DNA of 64,000 nucleotides from Burkholderiales bacterium (GTDB lineage: Bacteria; Pseudomonadota; Gammaproteobacteria; Burkholderiales; Casimicrobiaceae): the NCBI GenBank assembly GCA_015075645.1, contig JABTUF010000003.1, positions 124,001-188,000 of the forward strand. Reading direction: 5' to 3'. A program made the translations under genes and the position numbers. A model generated the notes under the pieces. It was not told where the DNA came from. It worked only from the letters and a program-made list of their open reading frames with translations, and did no database searches. Positions 56,136-64,000 of the stretch are shown here, one piece after another; within the stretch, counting starts at the first letter, position 1, and each line of letters opens with the position of its first letter.

Positions 56136-57572
56136 TCAACGGAGCGGCGCTCGCGTGTAGCCCGCCGCGTGGCGATAGGTCCATTGCACGAGCGCGTCGA
56201 GCGCACTCTGGGCGCGGTTGGCGTTGGGATGATTGACGATCGCGACGACGATCCAGCGCCGCCCGCCCGGGTCGATCACGTAGCCGGCGATCGCGCGCAC
56301 ACCCTCGAGCGATCCGGTCTTGAGCAGCGCGTTTCCCGCCACCGAGCCGTTCTGGAACCGGCGCTGCACCGTGCCGTCGATCGCCGCCACGGCGAGCGAA
56401 CTCGCGAACTCGTCGCGCACCGGGCTCGCGTCGGCGGCGGCGAGCAGCCGCGCGAGATCGCCCGCGGACAGCCGCCCGGCGCGCGACAGCCCCGAGCCGT
56501 TCTCGATCACGAGTGAACGCAGCGGCAGGCGCCGCTTCGCGAGCCAGCGGAGCACCGCCTCGCGCGCCTTCTCGAAGGTCGCGGGCGGCGGCATCGTCGC
56601 GGCCGCGAGCGTGAGGAACACCTGCTGCGCCATGACGTTGTTCGAGAGCTTGTTGATGTCCCGCACGATCTCGTAGAGCGGCGGCGAGAGGAGCGTCACG
56701 AACGGCGTGGCGCCCGGCGGAGGATGACCTTCGCGCACGGCGCCGCCGAACCGGCCGCCGGTGGCGCCGAACGCGGCCATGAACGCGCCATGCACGTAGT
56801 TCGGGTGGTCGAGCGGCGCGACGTACCAGTCGCGCGCGCCGCAGTCGCGCGGGTAGCGGCCGGGAAACGACGCCGCTGCCGCGCCCGATTGCAGGATCCA
56901 CGCGGCCTGCACCGACTCGCGCCAGTTGCCGCAGGGCCCGTCGACCGGCGTCGGCGACTGGCCGATCGCGACCTGCGGCAGCGCCGGGTCGGCCGCGACG
57001 CTCACCGACGCGCCCTCGACGCCGGGTTCGAAGCGGAACCGGATCGCCTTGAAGTTCACGAGCAGCGCGTCGGGGCCGACGTTGTAGGGCAGGAGCGGCT
57101 CGCCGTCGAACGCTCCGGGATCGTGCGGCGGCAGCCCGAACAGGCTGCGGTCGAGCACGAGGTCGCCGGTGATCTCCGCGAGCCCGGCGTCGCGCAGCGA
57201 CGCGACGAACGCGTCCCATTGCTCGAGCGTGATCTTCGGGTCGCCGCCCCCGACGAGGACGAGGTTGCCGTCGAGCGTGCCGTCCGCGAGGGTCCCGTCG
57301 AGGTAGGCGTCGGTGCGCCAGCGATGGTCGCGGCCGAGCACTTCGAGCGCGGCGAACGTGGTGACGAGCTTCATCACCGAGCCGGGGCTCATCGCCACGT
57401 CGGGCTGGTGGGTGAACAGCGGCTTCAACGCGCCGGCTTCCTGCACGACGATCGCCACGCCCGGCATCGGCACGCCGCGCTCGGTGAACGCGCGCGCGAT
57501 CTCGCGCGGCGGCGCCGCCCACGTCGCGAGCGGGAGCAGGAGCGCCGCCAGCAGGCAGGCGCGCGACCTCAC
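56136..57572 (-). CDS. dacB: D-alanyl-D-alanine carboxypeptidase/endopeptidase (PBP4 type)
   Basis: A 478-residue periplasmic class C low-molecular-mass penicillin-binding protein that trims or cleaves peptidoglycan cross-links. Residues 1-19 form a signal peptide (RSRACLLAALLLPLATWA). The three penicillin-binding motifs are SPGSVMKLVTTFAAL (S-x-x-K), KLSNNVMAQ (S-x-N) and LLKTGSLEGV (K-T-G), and the inserted domain DGTLDGNLVLVGGGDPKI is standard. The start is GTG 57572, overlapping the bioA stop by four bases (GTGA), giving a proper signal peptide. Biotin and cell-wall genes are joined in one operon here. Confidence 0.92.
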   Translation of the reverse strand: MRSRACLLAALLLPLATWAAPPREIARAFTERGVPMPGVAIVVQEAGALKPLFTHQPDVAMSPGSVMKLVTTFAALEVLGRDHRWRTDAYLDGTLADGTLDGNLVLVGGGDPKITLEQWDAFVASLRDAGLAEITGDLVLDRSLFGLPPHDPGAFDGEPLLPYNVGPDALLVNFKAIRFRFEPGVEGASVSVAADPALPQVAIGQSPTPVDGPCGNWRESVQAAWILQSGAAAASFPGRYPRDCGARDWYVAPLDHPNYVHGAFMAAFGATGGRFGGAVREGHPPPGATPFVTLLSPPLYEIVRDINKLSNNVMAQQVFLTLAAATMPPPATFEKAREAVLRWLAKRRLPLRSLVIENGSGLSRAGRLSAGDLARLLAAADASPVRDEFASSLAVAAIDGTVQRRFQNGSVAGNALLKTGSLEGVRAIAGYVIDPGGRRWIVVAIVNHPNANRAQSALDALVQWTYRHAAGYTRAPLR

Positions 57573-58909
57573 AAGGCGTGGACGACCTCGCCGGTCCGCT
57601 CGACCAGCAGCGCGAACTCGTCGTCGGCGATGACGTAGGGGGGCATGAAGTACACGGTCCGGCCGATCGGGCGCAGCAGGATGCCGCGCTCGAGTCCCGC
57701 CGTGAGCGCGCGGCGGGCGGCGTCGGGTCTGTCGGCATCGACTTCGAATGCAATGATCATGCCTCGGCGCCTGAAATCGCGGACCTTCGGGTGCGCGGCG
57801 AGCGGCGCCGCCAGCGCGTCCCAGCGCGACGCCTTCGCGCGGTTGGCCTCGATCACGTAGTCGTCGCGGAAGACGTCGAGCACCGCGAGCGCGGCGCGAC
57901 AGGCGAGCGGGTTGCCGGTGTAGGAGTGCGAGTGCAGGAAGGCGCGCGCGACATCGTCGTCGTAGAACGCCTCGTAGATCGCGTCGCTCGCCAGCACGCA
58001 GGCGAGCGGCAGGAAGCCGCCGGTGATGCCCTTCGACAGCAGCATGAGGTCGGGCATGATGCCCCCCGCCTCGCAGGCGAACATCGTACCGGTGCGGCCG
58101 AAGCCGGTCATGATCTCGTCGGCGATCAGGTGGACGCCGTAGCGGGTGCAAAGCTCACGCGCGCGAGCGAGGTAGCTCGCGTCGTACATCACCATCCCGG
58201 CGGCGCCCTGCACCAGCGGCTCGACGATCAGCGCCGCGAGCGATTCGTGGTTCGCGGCGAGACAGGCCTCGAGCGCGTCGCCGGCCTCGCGCGCGACATC
58301 GGCAGCCGTGCGCCCGTCGCGCGCCAGGCGGCTGTCCGGCGTCGGCACGATGATCGGCTCGCGCAAGAGCGGCGCGTAGGCGTCGCGGAAGATCGCGACG
58401 TCGGTGACCGACAGCGCACCGAGCGTTTCGCCGTGGTAGCTGCCCCGAAGGCACGCGAAGCGGCACTTGCCCGGCCGCCCCGCGTTGCGCCAGGAGTGCG
58501 CGCTCATCTTGAGCGCGATCTCGGTGGCGGACGCGCCGTCGGAGGCGAAGAACGCGTGGCCCAGCGTGCCCGGGGCGAGGGCGGCGAGCCGCTCCGCCAG
58601 TTCGACCGCCGGACGGTGGGTGAAACCCGCGAGCATCGCGTGCTCGAGTTCGCCGAGTTGCGCCTCGATCGCGGCACGGATGCGCGGCTCGCCGTGGCCG
58701 AACAGGTTCACCCACCACGACGACACCGCGTCGAGGATGCGCCTGCCGTCGAAGTCCTCGAGCCAGACGCCGCGCGCGCGCGCGAGGGGCACGAGCGGCA
58801 GCGACTCGTGCGCCTTCATCTGCGTGCAGGGGTGCCAGACGGCGGCCAAGCTCCGCGCGACCCAGCGGTCGTTGGAAGACGGCGCGGCGGGTTGCGGGCG
58901 CGCGGTCAC
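57569..58909 (-). CDS. bioA: Adenosylmethionine-8-amino-7-oxononanoate aminotransferase
   Basis: A 446-residue class III PLP aminotransferase of biotin synthesis, moving an amino group from S-adenosylmethionine to KAPA to give DAPA. Motifs: WHPCTQMKAHESLPLVPL, DAVSSWWVNLFGH, FFASDGASATEIALKMS, SYHGETLGALSVT, LIADEIMTGFGRTG, and LLSKGITGGFLPLA with the PLP lysine; the WHPCTQM and SWW motifs mark BioA over other class III enzymes. The frame is open upstream to 59005, but GTG 58909 is taken because it lies 10 bases after the pip stop. No other bio gene is in the window. Confidence 0.94.
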   Translation of the reverse strand: MTARPQPAAPSSNDRWVARSLAAVWHPCTQMKAHESLPLVPLARARGVWLEDFDGRRILDAVSSWWVNLFGHGEPRIRAAIEAQLGELEHAMLAGFTHRPAVELAERLAALAPGTLGHAFFASDGASATEIALKMSAHSWRNAGRPGKCRFACLRGSYHGETLGALSVTDVAIFRDAYAPLLREPIIVPTPDSRLARDGRTAADVAREAGDALEACLAANHESLAALIVEPLVQGAAGMVMYDASYLARARELCTRYGVHLIADEIMTGFGRTGTMFACEAGGIMPDLMLLSKGITGGFLPLACVLASDAIYEAFYDDDVARAFLHSHSYTGNPLACRAALAVLDVFRDDYVIEANRAKASRWDALAAPLAAHPKVRDFRRRGMIIAFEVDADRPDAARRALTAGLERGILLRPIGRTVYFMPPYVIADDEFALLVERTGEVVHAL

Positions 58910-58919
58910 GAAGCGAAGG

Positions 58920-59906
58920 TCAGGGCGACAGCCGCCGCCGCAGCCGCTCGACGGCGGCGACGAGTTCCCGCGCGATGCCGGGCTCGCGCACCGAGTGTCC
59001 CGCATCGGCCACCATCACGAGTTCGGCCGACGGCCAGGCGCGCGCGAGCGCGTGCGCGGTCGACGGCGGGCAGACGACGTCGTAGCGTCCCTGCACGATC
59101 GTGCAGGGGAGGTGCGCGATTCGGTGCAGGTTGCCGAGGAGTTCGCCTCCGGCGAGGAAGCCCTGGTGCACGAAGTAGTGCGCCTCGATGCGCGCGATGG
59201 CGAGCGCGACCGTGTCGCTCTCCAGCGCGGGGGGGGCGTCGGTGCGCGGCAGCAGCGTCGAGCAGTCGCTCTCGTAGGCGTCCCACGCCGCGGCCGCGGG
59301 ACCGTGGACCGCGGGGTCGGGATCGACGAGCCGCCGATGGTAGCTGGCGAGCAGGTCGGAACGCTCGCCGGCGGGCAGGAACGACGCGAAGCGCATGTGC
59401 GCCTCGGGGAAGAACCGTCCCATGCCGCGGATGAACCAGTCGATCTCGTCCGCCGACGCGAGGAACACCCCGCGCAGCACGAGGCCGGTCGAACGTTCGG
59501 GGAACGCCTCGGCGTAGGCGAGCGCGAGCGTCGATCCCCACGAGCCGCCGAACAGCGCCCATTGCTCGATGCGGCGTTGCGAGCGGAGGCGTTCGAGATC
59601 GGCGACGAGGTGCCAGGTCGTGTTGTCGGCGATCTCCGCCACCGGCGTCGAGCGCCCCGCGCCGCGCTGGTCGACGAGCACGATGCGCCAGAACGCCGGG
59701 TCGAAGAACCGGCGGTGATGCGGCAGGCACCCGCCGCCCGGCCCGCCGTGCAGGAAGACGATCGGCACACCGTCCGGATTGCCGCACTCCTCCCAGTAGA
59801 GCGTGTGCCGCGGATCGACCGAGAGTCGCCCGGACGCGAAGGGCTCGATCTCGGGGAAGAGCGGGTCCGCGCGCTCGACCTCCACCGCCGTACCATCGGG
59901 CGTCAT
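58920..59906 (-). CDS. pip: Proline iminopeptidase (alpha/beta-hydrolase)
   Basis: A 328-residue S33-family aminopeptidase that removes N-terminal proline from peptides. HGGPGGGCLPHHRRFFDP forms the oxyanion hole, the nucleophile serine is in FGGSWGSTLALAYAE, the acid is in QGRYDVVCPP and the histidine in VADAGHSVREPG. DQRGAGRSTP is the family signature. Cytosolic, no signal peptide. ATG 59906 is 18 bases after the AhpD-like gene. It is the upstream gene of the pip-bioA-dacB unit. Confidence 0.94.
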   Translation of the reverse strand: MTPDGTAVEVERADPLFPEIEPFASGRLSVDPRHTLYWEECGNPDGVPIVFLHGGPGGGCLPHHRRFFDPAFWRIVLVDQRGAGRSTPVAEIADNTTWHLVADLERLRSQRRIEQWALFGGSWGSTLALAYAEAFPERSTGLVLRGVFLASADEIDWFIRGMGRFFPEAHMRFASFLPAGERSDLLASYHRRLVDPDPAVHGPAAAAWDAYESDCSTLLPRTDAPPALESDTVALAIARIEAHYFVHQGFLAGGELLGNLHRIAHLPCTIVQGRYDVVCPPSTAHALARAWPSAELVMVADAGHSVREPGIARELVAAVERLRRRLSP

Positions 59907-59924
59907 CGGCGAATCATCGTCGGG

Positions 59925-60329
59925 TCAGCGCAGCGGTGCGCGGAAGCGGTCGTCGACATCGATGCGGTAGCCGTTCGCGAGCGCGTTGGTCTGATTCGCC
60001 AGCGCGACCACCGCCATCAGCTCGCGGAACTGGGCTTCGCTCATGCCCTTCGCGCGCGCCGCCGCGGTGTGCGAGTGCATGCAGTAGCTGCAGTTGTTGG
60101 TCGCCGACACCGCGATGTAGACGAGTTCCTTGACGAGCGGGTCGAGCGCGCCCGGCGCCATCGCCTCCTTCACCGACGACCACACGCGCGCGAGCGTCGG
60201 CGGGTCGTTCGCGAGCACGCGCCAGAAGTCGCCGACGAAGTCGGTGGCGCGCGTCGCCCGGATGTCGGCGAACACGGCGCGGGCCTCGGGGCCCAGCGCG
60301 GCGTCGTCGAGGGGCGGGAGGAGTGCCAT
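59925..60329 (-). CDS. Carboxymuconolactone decarboxylase family (AhpD-like) protein
   Basis: A 134-residue all-helical protein with the redox pair CSYC in SATNNCSYCMHSHTAAARAKG, followed by the histidine of the AhpD relay (E-x-x-x-x-C-x-x-C-x-x-x-H pattern). AhpD proteins are thiol peroxidase or alkylhydroperoxidase-type reductants, and CMD proteins are their relatives. The active cysteines make peroxidase-like activity plausible. A -10-like TATACT lies six bases before ATG 60329. It is 135 bases from the FAH hydrolase gene and not coupled to it; the gap otherwise holds GC-rich sequence. Confidence 0.85.
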   Translation of the reverse strand: MALLPPLDDAALGPEARAVFADIRATRATDFVGDFWRVLANDPPTLARVWSSVKEAMAPGALDPLVKELVYIAVSATNNCSYCMHSHTAAARAKGMSEAQFRELMAVVALANQTNALANGYRIDVDDRFRAPLR

Positions 60330-60335
60330 GGCGCA

Positions 60336-60341
60336 AGTATA
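60336..60341 (-). promoter_or_regulatory. -10-like hexamer TATACT before the AhpD-like gene
   Basis: On the minus strand TATACT (5 of 6 to consensus) ends six bases before ATG 60329, so transcription would begin at the start codon or one base away. No clear -35 is present. Confidence 0.45.
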
Positions 60342-60464
60342 GCGAGCCCGTGCCGTGGTCCTCGGGTGCCTCGCCGCGTCGATGGCCGGTCGCGGGCGAC
60401 GCTCGGAGCGCGCTGGCGCGAGACGGACGGGCGCGACGCTCCCGTCCGTTCGACGGTGGCCCCG

Positions 60465-61322
60465 CTACCGCCGCAGCTTGAACGGCACGATCCGCTGGGA
60501 CTGCGTCCCCAGCCCGTCGATCCCCAGCGTGACCGTGTCCCCCGGCTTCAGCCACACCGGCGGCTTCATGCCGAGCGCGACGCCCGGCGGCGTGCCGGTG
60601 GTGATGAGGTCGCCCGGCTGCAGCGTCATGTACTTCGAGACATCGGCGACGAGCTTCGCGACACCGAAGATCATCGTGCGCGTGTTGCCGGTCTGCCGCC
60701 GCTCGCCGTTCACGTCGAGCCACATCCCGAGGTTCTGCACGTCGCGGATCTCGTCGCGGGTCACGAGCCAGGGGCCGATCGGGCCGAAGGTGTCGCAGCC
60801 CTTGCCCTTGCTCCACTGGCCTCCGCCCTTGCGGATCTGGAAGTCGCGCTCCGAGACGTCGTTCATCACGCAGTAGCCGGCCACGTGGCGCAGCGCGTCC
60901 TTCTCCTCGACGTAGCGCGCGCGCCGGCCGATGACGATGCCGAGTTCGACCTCGTAGTCGAGCTGGGTCGAATCCCTCGGCTGCATCACCGGGTCGTTCG
61001 GGCCGACGATGCAGTCGGTCGTCTTGAAGAACACGATCGGATGCTCGGGAATCGGCGAGCCGGTTTCCTTCGCGTGGTCGATGAAGTTGAGCCCGATCGC
61101 GATGAACTTGCCGGAACCGGCGACGCACGCGCCGATCCGCGGCTTGCCCTTCACGAGCGGCAGCTTCTTCGGATCGAGCTTGCGGAGCTTCGCGAGCGAG
61201 GCGTCCGACAGCGCGTCGGGGTTGATGTCGGCCACCTTGCGCGACAGGTCGCGCAGCTTGCCGTCGGCGTCGACGAGTCCGGGCTTCTCCTTCCCGGCGG
61301 GACCATAGCGTACGAGCTTCAT
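60465..61322 (-). CDS. Fumarylacetoacetate hydrolase-family enzyme (2,4-diketo-3-deoxy-L-fuconate hydrolase-like)
   Basis: A 285-residue FAH-fold hydrolase. Landmarks: GACVAGSGKFIAIGLNFIDHAKETG, the metal-ligand segment DYEVELGIVIGRRARYV, YCVMNDVSERDFQ, KGCDTFGPIGPWLVT and TTGTPPGVALG. The overall pattern, especially KGKGCDTFGPIGPW, matches the enzymes that split 2,4-diketo-3-deoxy acids of L-fucose and L-rhamnose into pyruvate and lactate or a similar hydroxyacid. It lies 58 bases after the SDR gene. Together they suggest the end of a non-phosphorylated sugar-acid route; other 2-keto acids remain possible. Confidence 0.87.
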   Translation of the reverse strand: MKLVRYGPAGKEKPGLVDADGKLRDLSRKVADINPDALSDASLAKLRKLDPKKLPLVKGKPRIGACVAGSGKFIAIGLNFIDHAKETGSPIPEHPIVFFKTTDCIVGPNDPVMQPRDSTQLDYEVELGIVIGRRARYVEEKDALRHVAGYCVMNDVSERDFQIRKGGGQWSKGKGCDTFGPIGPWLVTRDEIRDVQNLGMWLDVNGERRQTGNTRTMIFGVAKLVADVSKYMTLQPGDLITTGTPPGVALGMKPPVWLKPGDTVTLGIDGLGTQSQRIVPFKLRR

Positions 61323-61380
61323 GCCGTCTCCTTTGGTAACCGTACAGGTGCGGGGCGTCCACGCCGCCCCGCTTCGTGGG

Positions 61381-63531
<2,151 letters not shown>

Positions 63532-63581
63532 TCACGACCGACCGCTCGGCCACCGGGCCGGTCGCCCCGAACCGCCTTCGC

Positions 63582-64000
63582 ATGCCTTTCCAGAGTATCG
63601 AGCCCCGCCGGCTGTACCGGCAGATCGCCGACCAGATTCGCGGCCTCATCCGGTCGGGCGAGTTTCCGCCGGGCTCGCGGCTGCCGCCCGAACGCGACCT
63701 TGCGAAGCAGCTCGGCGTGTCGCGGCCGTCGGTGCGCGAGGCGCTGATCGCACTCGAGGTCGAGGGCCTGGTCGAGGTGCGCATCGGCTCGGGCATCTAC
63801 GTGCTCGCACCGGGCGGCGCGGGCGACGTGCCGGCGGCGAACGACGCGACCGCGGGACCGTTCGAACTGTTGCGCGCGCGCTACGTGATCGAAGGCGAGT
63901 GCGCTGCGCTCGCGGCGAAGTCCGCGCGCAAGGCGCAGGTCGCGGCGATCGAGGACTCGATCGACGAGATGGAGCGCGAGCGGCGCGAGGGCCGTCAGCC
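63582..64000 (+). CDS. FadR-type GntR transcriptional regulator, 5' part
   Basis: The first 139 residues of a GntR/FadR regulator that runs off the right edge. The winged helix is complete: LYRQIADQIRGLIRSGEFPPGSRLPPERDLAKQLGVSRPSVREALIALEVEGLVEVR, ending IGSGIYV, a textbook FadR-class DNA-binding domain. The FCD ligand domain begins at about residue 93 (FELLRARYVIEGECAALAAKSA). ATG 63582 opens the frame directly at MPFQSIEPRRL. Divergence from the dehydratase-SDR-hydrolase unit suggests it represses that operon and is released by a sugar-acid intermediate. Confidence 0.93.
   Translation, partial: MPFQSIEPRRLYRQIADQIRGLIRSGEFPPGSRLPPERDLAKQLGVSRPSVREALIALEVEGLVEVRIGSGIYVLAPGGAGDVPAANDATAGPFELLRARYVIEGECAALAAKSARKAQVAAIEDSIDEMERERREGRQ

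Overview
The window reads as chromosome of a very GC-rich betaproteobacterium (Burkholderiales-like; inferred from gene content and order, no rRNA present). Supporting signs are a hemC-hemD...hemX-hemY block, a CDP-6-deoxy-delta-3,4-glucoseen reductase-type flavin reductase, rph-rdgB-hemW, ubiA and ubiD, many ABC/TRAP-type uptake systems, strong G/C third-position bias and many ATGA/GTGA start-stop overlaps. No tRNA, rRNA, CRISPR array, prophage or complete insertion sequence was seen, and no gene-free stretch exceeds 300 bases.

Layout. 1-5200: end of prmC, an Ldh-type dehydrogenase, a repeat-flanked glycosyltransferase/epimerase pair, and a DUF4160-DUF2442 pair. 4473-9622: a tight housekeeping operon rph-rdgB-thioesterase-hemW-amidase-small basic protein-chaC. 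9640-13810: an OmpR/histidine kinase pair, a pteridine-reductase-like SDR and a MidA-type methyltransferase. 13828-20419: a sugar-acid locus (lactonase-like amidohydrolase and aldo/keto reductase leftward; DapA-family aldolase, GntR regulator and a TRAP transporter rightward) with an array of four hairpins between the TRAP genes. 20382-25690: TPR-methyltransferase, dusA, a membrane protein, denD and a thioredoxin-like protein. 25762-33644: a candidate amine uptake and catabolism locus (aminotransferase, PotABCD-like ABC transporter, divergent aldehyde dehydrogenase, RidA). 33868-42868: tetrapyrrole genes hemC, a degenerate second hemC, hemD, then four unrelated genes, then hemX-hemY. 42868-50962: deacetylase, flavin reductase, epimerase, ubiA, DNA glycosylase, an SDR without its catalytic residues, MFS transporter, ubiD. 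50978-54923: a six-gene leftward operon yqjD-yqjE-yqjK-like plus three tandem glycosyltransferases. 55040-60329: cupin, membrane protein, dacB-bioA-pip and an AhpD-like protein. 60465-64000: a second sugar-acid locus (enolase-family dehydratase, SDR, FAH-type hydrolase) divergent from a FadR-type GntR regulator that runs off the right edge.

Most notable: a hemC paralogue that has lost the dipyrromethane-cofactor cysteine and several substrate arginines but remains open, full-length and translationally coupled to hemD; hairpin repeats showing a compensatory base pair; two copies of a long inverted repeat placed between divergent genes; and -10-like hexamers 5-9 bases before several start codons, suggesting leaderless mRNAs.
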